Assembly (NCBI RefSeq): GCF_037975245.1 | Contig: NC_092577.1 | Coordinates: 19,466,898 to 19,530,897 of the forward strand | DNA length: 64,000 bases | Direction of reading: 5' to 3' | From: Apostichopus japonicus | Taxonomy: Eukaryota; Echinodermata; Holothuroidea; Aspidochirotida; Stichopodidae | The notes under the pieces: model-generated | Seen by the model: only the letters and a program-made list of their open reading frames with translations | Told to the model about the DNA's origin: nothing | Database searches by the model: none | Made by a program: the position numbers and the translations under genes | Shown: piece after piece, positions 1 through 12,406 of the stretch | Position numbering within the stretch: position 1 is the stretch's first letter | How the letters are laid out: each line of letters starts with the position of its first letter

Positions 1-1050
1 CGCCAAGAATCAGACAGTTAAGCTTCCATAGGCCCCGCCCGATCGGGAAAATAGAAGGCAAAACAAAACGTGCTACTACAGTGTCATGGTCAGAGAGCGG
101 ACAGCTGAGCGTCTCGCAACCCGAAAATGTAAAACTTACGGGCGCATACACTCGATCTATCCTGGAGGCATCTTCTCCGTTAGGCCTCACCCACGTATAG
201 ACCGTACTACACGGGTGCATATGCCTCCAGACATCGGCTAAAAGGTGTGCCGAAGTGAATCTGTCCAATTCTGTGATCCCAGCGTCGGGACTAGCAGACA
301 CAGAAGCCCCGAGTCTGTCAAGACCCGAGTCTGGGACACAGTTAAAGTCTCCGACCATGACACATGGAGCACTACCAGGAACAAAGGAAGGCAGTGTGTT
401 AAAAAATTCTCGTCTAGCAGAAGGCCGATTGGGAGCATACACATTTGCAAAGGGAGATGTTACCCTGTGGATACCAACCAATGCAAACCAATCGGCCCTC
501 GTGATCCGTCTCCAGCCTAGTGGCACAGCCCGCCTGACGAGGTGACAGGAGGATGACAGTGCCACAGGATGAAGACGAACCAAACGAAGCATGCAGCCCA
601 CCACCCCACTCATAAGCCCACAGAGGGACATCTTCTTGCAAAATATGTGTTTCTTGCAGACAAACGCAGTCGACTTCCATTGAAATACAATATTGGAAAA
701 TGCGACTGCGCTTGCGATGATCCCTCATGCCATTGACGTTGAAAGTGTCAACTGAAAATGTATGGGCCATGAGAGGGCACAATGGGGCAAAACTACGCCG
801 ACGACGATTCTGTAAGCTTCAAGCGCGCTCTAGACGACATATCGTCGTCGGAGTCGTCACTTGAAGCCGACCTTTTCAGTGAGGGTTCCCCCATCTCGTC
901 GTACCAGCTCGTCCCAGTGGCACGTTTCGGCTCGACGATCACCGAGCCTCCGGAGTCACTGTCAGACATAGTCGTCGTCAGACACAGTCTCCGGATCTGG
1001 CGATACCGGCGGCGGACTGGGGACGGAACTGGACGGCTTGATAGGGGAAC
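1..1050 (-). mobile_element. Tx1/L1-like LINE fragment, 5'-truncated, runs off the left edge
   Basis: Read on the minus strand, this segment matches the full-length LINE at 32.05-36.95 kb, from about base 33095 to 34165 of that copy. It holds the C-terminal tail of ORF1 (about 1045 to 793, ending in LTESSSA and a stop) and the start of ORF2 (ATG at 770), with the endonuclease motifs TFNVNGM and LQETH. ORF2 is broken near 440-480: an extra base after the YPQGN stretch shifts the frame, so the later endonuclease motifs (YAPN, GDFNC) lie in another frame. The upstream end at about 1050 is a typical 5' truncation inside ORF1. The 3' part lies outside the window. It is dead as a coding unit. Its ORF1 tail is useful because it reads through where the full-length copy has an early stop. 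Confidence 0.93.
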
Positions 1051-3099
1051 AATGTTAAGTCCTAACGTTACACTTGGAATACAACAAGACATATATGCAT
1101 TTAATATATAAAGTATAGGAATACACTCTACTATCACCATGAAGAAAGAGCAAAGTCACATGTACCAAAAAGAAACCTAGCAACCTCACAGGAAAACCCA
1201 TATCCCAAGAAAGCTGTCAATAGACAATAAAATAAAGAAAGGAAACTATTAACCCGCCTAAACCTTTAAATTGCATAACCAAGCTGCCGAAACACCCATC
1301 TGAAAAACAGCAACAGCCCGAAGAAGATGGCTGAAGTAAATCTAAGTTACACTCACTCAAAACGAGGGCGCTATAAACCAATTGAAGGAGCAAAGACCAA
1401 ACTGGAAATCAAATTTGGTCACAACATGTATATTAAACTCCCCTAGTGAGACAATCAGCCCTGTCTATTACTCCTCTCACTGGGTAAGATAACAGTAAGT
1501 AATAGAAAGGGTCAGAGGTTATCACTACTTGGAGAGCTGTTTGCTTCTGTGGTCTCTCACATCCTGGTAGCAGTAGAGAAGTCTAATAGATTATAAAACA
1601 GTGTAATCTAGTGTGTTGACTTATTTTTTAATTATCCTTTGAACATTATACACCCGGCTCATGTTTAATGCAACTGTTAATGTCATTTCTGGTATCTGAG
1701 CGGCTCATGGCAAACATTTGTCTTTATTGTATTATTTTACTTCTCCACTTGGATAATGTCATAGTTGTCCCTGGAAAATGCTGTAGAAAAGCATCCCCCT
1801 CCCCTTCCAACACATAGCTACTTCTGTGTAATACTTCCATGCAGTATGCATGCAGTTTTCAGTTTAATGTTTATGTTGCAAAGTGGGTAGTAGTTTATGC
1901 AGGATAACATATCCCACCTTATCGAGTGAGAGTGGGTGTCTACAAAGAACTAAGATGCTAGCACGAGAAGTGGCTTGAGTGTCGTTGTTAGGTTTTACTT
2001 ACAAAGCTTTGACCATGCATGGTAAGTGAATATCATTAGGCCTTAAAATCATAGTTGAGTAAATTTAGGCAAAATAGCCTTTAAATTTACTGTCCATCAC
2101 AACGTACCTAGGCAAGGCTGAGCAGGCAATTGGCGCCTACCTCAAAACTCAGATATCTGGCTATAGGCTATACTGCTTATGCCCTTTTGCAACAATTTAG
2201 ACTGTTGGGAATACATTGAAAATGGAGAATGCAATTGAATATTGGTACAATAGACTGAAATATTCTAGGCTTAAGTTATGACCTAGGCTAACCTAAGTTA
2301 CACCATGGCAAGGTTACGACTACGTACATAGGCCTACCCTAAGTTATGCTAGCCTATGTCCCTATTATTGAAGTGTTAGTGATAGGCTAAGCCCAGGACA
2401 TAACAGTCATCCCATGTGATTCTGGCATGTGTATCTATCGTTAGGGACACAGTTTTAAGTAATATGAGGTTTTGATGATTTTGTTTATAAGGATTTTGTA
2501 ATATCTCACATTGTAATTAAGGACAACCGTAGCCGGTATAGGGGTCTAGGCTTACTACATCCCAGGTCCCGTAAATAAGAATACAACAAATTAGCAGACG
2601 ACACTAGTAAATTATTGAAGATTCCTATTTAATTGCCTCTACTATTGCTTCCTAAGAAAGAAAAAGTGAAAGTACAGTCCACTGCGACATTTTCGACGAT
2701 TTTGCACCCAAATGCGGCACGCGATATCACAATTTTGAGTAATTTATGTGAACTTTATCACTTTAGTTTACGCGCCGTACACAGAAAGCGACACTACTTT
2801 ATGAGTGGCTTCAGTATATGTCGCATGACGTCATTCTATCCTTATCAATTTTTATGGGTGAAATACAGTTATTTATGGGTCTATCCAATATACTTCCAAT
2901 ATCCAAATCCAATATCCAAATCTATCCAATATCCAAAATACTATCCAATATCCAAGTCACCACCCTGTTTAGGCCTATTAGACACATTGAGCTAAATAAG
3001 GTATTTTCTTTGTTTACAGGACATGACAAAGAGGCATGGATTGTTGCATCTGATGTAGGTCTATTATGAGCTTCTTATGACATTGGTTTACTGACCAGT
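1051..3099. other. Non-coding stretch, no gene seen
   Basis: AT-rich sequence with several stop-laden short frames and no recognisable protein. Around 2030-2400 it is rich in AGGCCTA/TAGGCTA words, which recur elsewhere in the window (for example 47.8-48.2 kb). The short open frames near 2633-3069 are created by the simple repeat at 2881-2960. Confidence 0.6.
2881..2960. repeat. Short tandem repeat of ATCCAAT/TATCCAA words
   Basis: About ten imperfect copies of a 7-10 base word containing ATCCAA follow one another (TATCCAATA, TATCCAAAT and similar). It is a degenerate microsatellite with no sign of function. Confidence 0.8.
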
Positions 3100-4650
3100 G
3101 ATGGTGAAATATGTGACGCATGGAAACTTTTCATCATCGGGAACCAGTGGAAGCCTCCTGGAAATTTCATCTGGCCAACTTCCAGTCACAAAAAGCGTAA
3201 CACAGTAGAACTTAGGAAGATGTCAGTGAACCACCTTAATGGATTCCCATGGACATTATACAGGAGTCGTTCAGTTTGGATTTCAAGACATTAAAGGAGG
3301 ACGAACTTATGGAACCAAAACTCACAGGACGTGTAATTGGAAAAGCCATCAGCGAGATTGTAGAAAAGATGGGTTTCGACATAAACAACTGCGTAGGACA
3401 GGGCTATGATGGGGCTGCTGCAATGAGTTCTGAAACAAGGGGAGCAGCAGTAGTAATTTTAGAGAAAAATCCTACAGCTTTGTACACGCACTGTGCTAGC
3501 CATTCATTCAATTTGGCTGTGGTGGGTAGCTGCAAATTGCAGGCAGTTCGCAACATGTATGGAACCGTTCGTGAGATCATCAACTTCATAAATGCTGGTG
3601 CTAAAAGGTTTGCAGTCTTTGAAGCAGCAGCTACCCCCTAGTAAAAAACAAACGCTTGATGCAACTATATGAAACACGATGGGTGGAACGTCATCAAGCC
3701 CTAGATACCTTCATTGAGATATACGATGCCATTATCCTGACACTTGATCAGATATCAAAGTGGAGTGATGTATCAAGTTCATCAAAGAGCCGCACATTAT
3801 TACTAGCTACCAAGAACTCAGTGTTCCTTACATCACTACATTGTATAGCGGACAGAATGGTTAATTTACGACCCCTGGCAGTAAAGTTTCATATGGAGAA
3901 TCAAGACATGTTGGGTGCAGTGTCTATGCTACAGATTGTCATTGATGTACTTGAACAGAAGAGGACCAATGCTGACGCAGAGTTTAGCCGTGTGTACAGT
4001 GCACTTTCACCCTTTCTGGAGATGCGATAAACTCCACGAACATGCACTAAACAGGAACACAGGTCGAATCCAGCAGTGTCAGACAGTAAAGCCTACTATC
4101 GTACAACTGTATATATCCCATTACTCGATGACATCATTAGTAATGTGAAAAGCAGATTCACCAGGCATTTGAAGCAAGCCATGTAGCTCTCCAACTTAAT
4201 CCCTCACTACATCACAGAAAGATCCACACGTGATGAGGACGACAGATGGCTATTAAATGCACTCAACATTCTATTCTGATATCCTTCCAGAGACTTCAGC
4301 AAAGCAAGCACTTGGCGAATGGAATGTGTGGAGACAAGAGTGGCTAAATAGGCCAGAGTTTGAACGTCCTAGGGATGCTGTAGCTGCCTTATGTGATCGA
4401 CTTTGCTTCCCCACCATTCACGCCCTTCTCCACATTTGTGCGTGTCAGCCAGTCACTAGTGCAGCAGCTGAGGTCATTTTCCACTCTCAGGCGACTGGAA
4501 ACCTGGACCCGCAGCACGATGAGCAAATGCCGTCTGACAGACTTGGCACTGATGAACTGCCACCCACAAATGTTGAGCGTGGACGATGCTGAATTTGTGC
4601 TAGACATGTTTGTCAGAAGTAAAGTCCGACGGCTGAATTTAATGCTGTAG
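3100..4650 (+). pseudogene. Decayed hAT-type transposase (DUF4371 / P52rIPK-like family)
   Basis: Three reading frames give consecutive parts of one hAT-like protein. From 3249 comes the RNase-H-like core with GQGYDGAAAMSSETRG and THCASHSFNLAV. From 3656 comes the segment around YETRWVERHQAL. From 4257 to 4650 comes the C-terminal hAT dimerisation region; its hallmark SFSTLRRLETW is at about 4470-4510 in a different frame from the preceding part. A fragment near 3140-3200 (WKPPGNF, then SHKKRN) may be the remnant of the N-terminal zinc-finger region. At least three frameshifts or stops break it (about 3641, 4030 and 4450). The family is a cut-and-paste transposase, also domesticated in vertebrate THAP/ZMYM proteins. 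This copy cannot encode an intact enzyme. No terminal inverted repeats could be paired around it. Confidence 0.85.
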
Positions 4651-6934
4651 GCTGATTGCTGAATAGGTAGTTACAGCTTACCAACTGTGGACAAACTAAG
4701 CTAGAGATTGTTTTAGTTACTGGACAGGTATCATTGCAGGAGTATATTATTATCATAATCTGCCCGATTTGTTCTCAACGGTTAAAATTATTGAAGTTAA
4801 GCTTCGATTTTGCCACATCTATCACAGGCATGAGCTTTTTCGGCGAATTCTTTTCTACCTCCAAGATTTACACCTTTCAATCTCCGTGAATTTCGAATAA
4901 CAGTGTTACCGTATCATTTGAACCGTCGTTTTTCAATACCGATGCATTGCATATCCAACCTGCAGGTGGACAAAATCTATTATCTTAACACACTGTAGCA
5001 TATGCAATCTGGAGCCTATACCGTAATTTTTTCTCTGGATTTTCATAACGTTCCCAACATTATTGCAACAAAATTAGACTTTGCTTAGGGGCTACAGCCA
5101 GGTTGACCAGACGTCCCGTATTTGACGTGATCGTCCCGTTTTCGGTCATTTGTCCTGCGCCCCGTATTGAACCCCCTGGGACGCACCATGAACAGAAAAG
5201 CAAAAAAAATATTACTTGTCTTTTTTAGGCTATAGTGACAATAGTAAATTTCCAGAACATGAGATTTAAAAATACAAAATGCTTAGATGCAACTTACAAG
5301 GCCTGGCAAGTGCCATTTCCAGCGATCTGGGAGGCCTTAATCGGCCAAAAATTTGGTGTACGCTTCGCGCCAACTCATGGTGGCGCTACGCTTAGATAGT
5401 TTGCCCCCCCCCCCCCTTGGCAAATTCCATCTTCGCACAAAAGGATGGATTCTTCCCAACAGCAACTTTCACCATCTCATCCAACTCTGCATCTAAACAG
5501 AAAATACATATCTTCACTTTCATGGTAATGATTGAAGAAAAGATGTACACTGGTGTAATGTAGCAAGATGCCTTGCACACTGATGATATCCAGGATACAT
5601 GTACTCTGGTTCTGAGAATAAATAAATGTTCACACTGTGATAGAAATTCCCATGAAAGTATCTTTTTTAGTTTGCGAAAAACAGAATTTGAAAGAATCAC
5701 TTGTCTATTCATGGAGGCTGCCATATTGTATACGAATGTACAGTATGGACTTATAGTGTAGATTGACAAATAAGATAGTTGCTCACACCCTAACCCTGTC
5801 TTTCAAGTACTAGTGTGATTTCTTCCCCTTCAAGAACCCGCAGTGCACGGCTAGAAGTATTACCACCAGGGTTCATTTTAAGCGGTATCGCACTTTGCGA
5901 TGCGATTAGTAACATTTGCGATGCAAGATGATACTTTGTATCGCGCAACTGCTGCACAACACAAGTTAGGCCCCTGGACTACACACACCTAGAGTATAGC
6001 AGCCTAAAGTCCCAAATAACCACATCACACAGAGCACGATTCATTGACACGAAATGTTACACTCATATTTACTATTTTATCTGACACTTTTGGAGTTTTG
6101 TTTTCCCATTTGATTCAAATAATTTACTTGGCCTAGGCCCATGCCTGATCTGACCTACGCGGCTACCGCAATAATAATAATAATATAACGTTACTTTCGC
6201 ACTCGTACTCCGATCCACCGGTGCGGGCTGAAGTTGGCTACCAATAACAGCGGACAATAGCAGCCGCCCATAAGCAATACTAATGGCGGACAATAGGAGT
6301 GGATAATAAGCGAGTTGCTGCTATCGGTAGCTAGCCTCGGAATATTTACTTGGGATATGCTTCCACTATTTTATTGACATAAAAACTGCAAACTATTGTA
6401 ACTGGCAAGCTAGGCGGCAACCTGGTGTGATTGTAGCATGGATATACATGATTTCGCGCACTTTTGACGTATTTTAGTCAATGTCGTGAACATCCTACAA
6501 TGAAATTGAAATTCATCACGATTTTGGATATTTGTGAACTATTTATGGGGCCAACGGCGAAATTCAATATAAACGTTACTTGCGCAATATGCCACATCGT
6601 GAATGCTTGCATAATTGCATTCCCTCTAAAAGTGGAAAGATATGTTTGAAACTTTAGTGTAAACATTCCTTGGGACGAATCGGTCGTCTGCTACAAATTG
6701 AATAGTTTAGCGACTCCGGCAGTCTACTTTTTCCGGAGTTTTCCAACAGTCATTGTTGTGACTTAACAGCCATTATAACTTGAGCAATTTTCTGGAAAAT
6801 GCACAATCGTCAATTCACCGTGGAACATGTTTTACTGAACGAGAGTGAGTGACTGTGTCAAGCACATGCAATCGATGGATGGCCGTTAAGAAAGCACAGT
6901 ACTGAAGTGGGGTGAGGATTTTGATCGAAGAAAA
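4651..6934. other. Non-coding stretch with a possible hAT terminus and a poly-C tract
   Basis: No protein is recognisable. At 5099 the sequence CAGGTTGACCAGACGTCCCG resembles a hAT-type terminal inverted repeat (begins with CAG, rich in GACGTCCCG), but no matching right end was found. A run of C sits at 5403-5416. A short AATAATAAT tract lies near 6170-6185. Small open frames here show no motif and are taken as chance. Confidence 0.5.
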
Positions 6935-8553
6935 CTTGGTTGAAGTTTGAAGCAGAAGGAGAGGTCAAAGTAACTTAAATTTATTGTGCGGTTTGCAGGA
7001 AATATGAGAACAGACTCAAGGGACATCGAAATTTCAGCCAGAATTTGAAAAAGGACAATGTCGCGAATCATAATAAACCTGAAATGCACAAAGCGACAGT
7101 GAGCTATTAAGTTGGCGGTCCATCATTACACAACTTTTTCACAAAAACACCCATTGGAAATGCATTTGCTGCTGGACAAGATGAAGAGAAAGAAAGGGTG
7201 AAAAAACTGGTTGGCATTGCATATGTATTGGCTAAGGAAGAGATAGCCTTCAACAAGTTTCCAAGCTTTGTTCAGTTGGAGAAGAGACATGGTGTGGATG
7301 TGGGAAACACATATCACACTGATATCAAGTGTAAAGAATTTACCGAATGTATATATGCTTCAACTTAGAGATGATTTTCCTGAACAACTTGCAAGGCAGA
7401 GTATTTCTCAATATTGATAGATGGGGCAACTGATACCTCTGCAACAGAGAAAGAATCCATTTTTGTGCTCTTTGTGGATACAGAAGGCCAAATCACTTGC
7501 AGTTTCTTGGGTTTGGCAGTGGTGAATGATGGCACAGCTGTTGGATTGAAGAATATGCTTTCAGATTTTTTTGTTGAGTTAGGCATCACAAACCTAGAGA
7601 ACATATTGATAGGGTTTATGGCTGATGGTGCGAGTGTAAACCTCGGTCAACTCAGAGGTTTAGCCACTTTTTTGAAACAAGACATTCCATGGTTGTTGAG
7701 TATCCACTGCCTAAATCATCGACTAGAGTTAGCCGTTAAAGACTCGTTCAAAGGTACATATTTGGAGGAAATTATGAACGTGTTGTTATCCATTTATGCA
7801 CTCTATCACAGAAGCCCTGAAAAGTTGAGATAGCTGACAGCGTTAGCCGACATAATTGGATGAAACAGTTTTGCGACCACAAAAGCAAATGGAACACGGT
7901 GGGTGCAGCACAAGCAAAGAGCTTGTGCTGCATTGATACAGTCATATAATAGCTCACTTTGAGAATATAGCTGAGGACGCCAGCACTGGGGCTACTGAAA
8001 AGGCAAAGGTGGTTGGTCTTCTGCGGAAACTGAAGCAGACCAAATTGGTGTTAAATCTGTTGTGCCTCGAGCAGCTTTTGAAGCCACTCAAAGTGGCCGT
8101 GATCAGTTCAGCACAGCAGATATTGAGTATCGTGGAGTCAAGCTGACTGCTGCACCAGGTGGTATTGTAAATGCATTTCAGAAGAATGTGCTAACTTATC
8201 AACAGAGAATTAGAGACAGCATAACAGACCGCTTTGGAGATTTAACAGAAGGTCCTGTTTTCAAATGCTTCAAAATACTGGACACTACACTGTGGCCAAA
8301 TGAAGCTGGAGACCTTCAAGCATTTGGTAATGATGAGGTTGAGCACATTGTTAACCACTTTGCAGTTTTATTGGATGGTAAAAACATAACCAAGGAGGAC
8401 ATTCTTGAAGAGTTCAATGAGTTTAAGCTCTTCAGGCGACCTTTCATGCTACATTTCGAGATAAGGAGCGCTTTCGGAATTTCTGGCATATCATCTTCAA
8501 AAATACTGCATACTACCTGTGAAGTTTCTTTTAAAACGGGAAGCTACATTTGA
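6935..8553 (+). pseudogene. Decayed hAT transposase with BED-type zinc finger (ZNF862-like group)
   Basis: An N-terminal BED-like finger can be read from about 6940 to 7109: CAVC followed by HNKPEMH in the expected C2H2 spacing, with one in-frame TAA just before it. From about 7145 to 7365 comes a helical segment (VKKLVGIAYVLAKEEIAF, LEKRHGVDVG). From 7414 to 7833 comes the catalytic core start (MIDGATDTSATEKE, FMADGASVNLG, HCLNHRLELAVKD). From 8062 to 8553 lies the later helical region. Stops at about 7110, 7365 and 7831, and a frameshift near 7840-8060, break it, and the C-terminal dimerisation motif is not found. It belongs to a different hAT subgroup from the relic at 3.1-4.65 kb. No target-site duplication or terminal repeats were identified. 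The domain reading is firm; the subgroup name is from memory of related proteins. Confidence 0.85.
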
Positions 8554-8960
8554 CAAATCTCATACTTTCTACTGAATAAAAAGATTTTTTAATTGTTGTA
8601 ATAACACTACTATCTGGATTTAGAATTGCTAACAAATTTTTACACTGCAATATTATCTGTAAAATAAGAAAAATAAACCATTGCATCTTTCCAGAAGTGG
8701 AAGAAACTTCTTATCTGTCTTTTATCTATCCTTTAAATGGAATTGAATGTTCATGAGAACACTTAGGTTTTTCATGAACTTTTAGGAATTTTCATGGTCA
8801 CAAGAGATAATATCTCTTTCTGTGAGAACATTAGATACTGTTTGTTTTGTGACTGGCACCCCATTTGGTGGAAACTCTTCTAGTCTATTGCTTCATCTAT
8901 TTATAAAAGTGCCAAGATTACAATTTGCATACTGCGATGACCGCAAACAATGAGTAACAA
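8554..8960. other. Non-coding spacer
   Basis: AT-rich sequence between the hAT relic and the CR1-type LINE. Nothing recognisable. Confidence 0.5.
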
Positions 8961-11041
8961 TTGACAGCTTTCTTTGGTGACTTTAGTTATCCTAACTTTG
9001 TACAGTACATTGACAAATGTACAAGAAGGAATGCTATCCTAGATAAATGTTTTGGCAACGTTAAAACTCAATTCAAGGTCAAACTCTGCTCACCCCTTGG
9101 GAATTCCGATCACAATACCATGTACTTACTTCCACTTTACAGACAGAGGGTCAAACAAAAGAAACCGATTAAGACTACATACCATGAGTGGTCGGATGAA
9201 GTCACTGAGACGTTACGTGGGTGCTTTGAAAGCACCGACTGGGCGTGTTTCAAGATGACGACACCAACAATAGGGTTACAGCTGTCAGTGAATATATTAA
9301 CTTTTGTGTTGAATCCATTGTTCCAACTAAAACAAGATGGGTATTCCCGAACAGTAAACCGTGGTTATCTAAGGATTTGAAGGTATTGATGAAACAGAAA
9401 CACGTGACCTACCATAACAAAGATTACGAAACAGCGAGAACTCGTCAAAGGGAAATTAAAAGAGAAATCAAACGGTGTAAACATCAGTATGGAAAGAAAC
9501 TTGAACGTAAATTTCAGTGCAACGACAGTCGCGCAGCGTGGAAAGTCATGTCCACCATCACTGGTCATAAACTGAAAAAGTCACACACTGCACATGCTAC
9601 TATGGACTTCATTAATGAACTCAATCAGTTTTATTGTAGATTTGACGAGATCGATTTTAATGAAGAACAGCTTTCTCTTCGTGCAATTCTATTTAATAAG
9701 TGCAATGATTTAAAGAGGGTTATTTTATCAGTTGATTATCGTCCAGTGGCACTTACTTCTACCGTAATGAAATGTCTCCAAAAACTTATCCTTAGGACTT
9801 TGTTAAATGATAGTGGCGTTACCATAGATCCCATGCAATTTGCATGTACAGCTAATAGAAGTGTTGATGACGCAGTCCTATTGTTTTTGCATAAAAATTT
9901 TCAACACTTGCAAACTCCAAATTCTTTTGTTAGGGCTACATTTGTTGACTTTTCGAGTGCCTTCAACTCCATTCAGCCGCACTTATTAATTAATAAACTG
10001 TTAGCTATGGGTGTAAATTGCAGGTTACTGCTGTGGACCTTAAACTATTTAAGAGACAGACCACAGTTTGTTAATTAAATGGCATTTGCTCTGATGTTCG
10101 ATCCGTTAGTACTGATGCCCCTCAGGGATGCCCCTCAGGGATGCTGTCTATCTCCTGTCCTTTTCTGCTTATACACTAACGATTGCAGAAGTAAACACGA
10201 TGTCTGTTCTATTATTAAATATGCTGATGATACAGTGATAACCGGTTACCTGCACAACGATGTTGTTGCTCCGTATGAGAAGGAAATCGAGGATTTTGTT
10301 ACTTGGTGCAACCAAAAGTACCTAAAATTGAATGGCAAAAAAACTAAGGAGATAGTATTTGACTTCAGAAAACAGCCACATGATCATGCTCAAATCAGGG
10401 TTAATGATGAGATTGTGGAAAGGGTGCACCACTATAAATATGTAGGTACTATCATTGACTGTAAACTTAACTTCAAAGACCAGGTTGATGCAATTAGATC
10501 AAAAGCTTCCCAACGATTGTACTTTTTACGTAAACTGAAATATTTTAATGTCGACAACACTATTCTTTTACTTTTTGACCAGTCAGTGATACAAAGCGTG
10601 CTGACTTTTAGTATTATATGTTTTTACGGGCTGCTTACAGAGGATTCTTCGATTAAATTAGAGAAGGTTGTAAGGGCTGCCAGCCGTACTATTGGGAGGG
10701 ATATTGGTTTAAAAACTATTTATGAACTCTACATTGATATGGTGCACCAGAAAACCCATGGAATATTAAAAGACCATACACATCCTCTTTTCGAAAACTA
10801 TGTATTCTGCCGTTCAGGCAGCAGACTTCGCATGCCACGGTCTAAGCATAACAGATTCAGGTTTTCTTTTGTACCCAATTCTGTTTCTTTTTCAACCTGA
10901 GGGCTGTTAGATGTGTATATTTTTCTCACATGTATGGATATTGTTGTTCTTCATATTCTTACCTTTTCATTCAACTTCTGTGTTTTGTTTATACTAATAT
11001 TTTACTGTATTCTGAATGTATCTTTATAACTTTAATTTTTA

Positions 11042-11072
<31 letters not shown>
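8961..11072 (+). mobile_element. Broken CR1/L2/Rex1-type LINE, 5'-truncated, with GTCT tail
   Basis: The 5' part (8961-9240) gives the end of an endonuclease domain (LGNSDHNT, the conserved SDH). From 9245 to 10900 comes reverse transcriptase: PWLSKDLK, SVDYRPVALTSTVMKCLQKL, FVDFSSAFNSIQP, APQGCCLSPVLFCLYTND, IIKYADDTVI (the YADD active site) and the thumb region. The C-terminus carries GSRLRMPRSKHNRFRFSFVP, typical of CR1/L2/Rex1-like elements. Defects: frameshift near 9240; an internal deletion at about 9690 that removes the fingers segment between FNEEQ and the SVDYRPV block; in-frame TAA at 10076-10078; and a 13-base tandem duplication (GATGCCCCTCAGG) at about 10118-10143. The 3' end is a (GTCT)n microsatellite at 11041-11070, as these LINEs usually have. 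It is inactive. Confidence 0.88.
11041..11072 (+). repeat. (GTCT)n microsatellite at LINE 3' end
   Basis: Six to seven copies of TGTC/GTCT directly follow the 3' untranslated region of the CR1-like LINE. Terminal short tandem repeats are normal for this LINE group, so it is probably part of the element. Confidence 0.85.
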
Positions 11073-11075
<3 letters not shown>

Positions 11076-12396
11076 AGAGATTATTTCACACAATTGTCAA
11101 CAATAGTGGGAAAGTAAAGATTCAATGGAACAGTATTTTGACTGATAAGTATATGAATGGTCTATTTTAACTGCACAATGATGAAGGCTGCAAGAAATTA
11201 TTTCACTGCAAACTGTATTTCTTGTATATAGCTTCATATTATTACAGAATTTGTTGAAATAGTTTACATTGATTTACGTTAATACCAACACCTTTTTAAA
11301 GAATAATTCAGGCCAGATTTTGAAAAATATCCGGCAGGAACCGGATAATTTCTCACTATTCGTCCGGATAGTCCGGCCGGACCGGATATGCAATCAAACT
11401 CAAGGACATGTGCAAACGAATACGATTAAGGTGTAACCAATAAGATTTACTCACACTTGCACAGTTGGAACTTATATGACATATGTAGGCTACGGGACAT
11501 GAATCGACAGTGCGTAAGCACACACAGTCAATAATATGCATTTACCTCCAAGATAATAAGCTTAGGCTTTAATATTAACACACTGAAGTCATAGAGAAAT
11601 ATACGCCTTACACACTGTACTATACAAATTAACATGACTAGGAATCGGATGCAATACTACGGAGAGCAAGTGCACAATTTCGGCCCAAGAAATAATACAA
11701 GGAGCCACAGTAAAACGATAAACAAAACATTTCTGGTCTTAAAGGTTACAATTAATAATATGTTGCAATCATACCTTATGTCTTCCTTCGGGGACTGAAG
11801 CCACTAAATTTTATTGAAATTATATGATATCGTTAGTAAATTGTAGCAGTAGCATCAGTGTGGTAAAACTACATAGCAACAACAAAAATTAATTTTTAGA
11901 AAGGAAAGAGTGGAACGCCGATACGGCAGAAAATAGCACATTGAACGACTAACAACGCTAGAGATGGCGACTGTAACACCCCTCCCCACCCCAAAAATTT
12001 GTCACTCTTGCTACATATGCCTTACAACTTTCAAGTAGAAATGCATTGCAGCACGATCGAAAATGTCTCCCTCTTGCTACATATGCCTTACAACTTTCAA
12101 GTAGAAATGCTTTCAGCATGATCAAAAATGTTTCTAGACCTTGATCTTTGGGGTAAGTTTGTGAATGGGGTACGTGATTGGAATTTAGAGCGGAGAATCT
12201 GCCAGGGCATGTATATCGAGGGGACGAGTTTGCTAGACTGGCAACCATTATAAATAATAACATTGTTACTGGTACTGGTAGTGCTACGGATGTCATGTAT
12301 ATTACTAGTCTATACAATATTACTAGCCTAGAACTTATTCTATTTCTCAACATAGATAATGTACTACTAGTACTAGGCAGACGTACCATTCACTGC
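11073..12396. other. Non-coding stretch with CCGGAT-rich patch
   Basis: No gene seen. At 11328-11390 there is a dense patch of CCGGAT/TCCGG words (ATCCGGCAGGAACCGGAT, GTCCGGCCGGACCGGAT), a style seen in some hAT termini, but without a matching partner. A 66-base tandem duplication at 12001-12130 is listed separately. Confidence 0.45.
12001..12130. repeat. 66-bp tandem duplication
   Basis: The block starting CTCTTGCTACATATGCC at 12005 is repeated starting at 12071, with few differences. There are two copies, 66 bases apart. Confidence 0.9.
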
Positions 12397-12406
12397 ACTT
12401 TGAAAT

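Noticed and set aside
4063-4075. B-box-like AGGTCGAATCC suggesting a tRNA or SINE
   Set aside because: No A box or cloverleaf can be drawn around it, and it lies inside the hAT relic.
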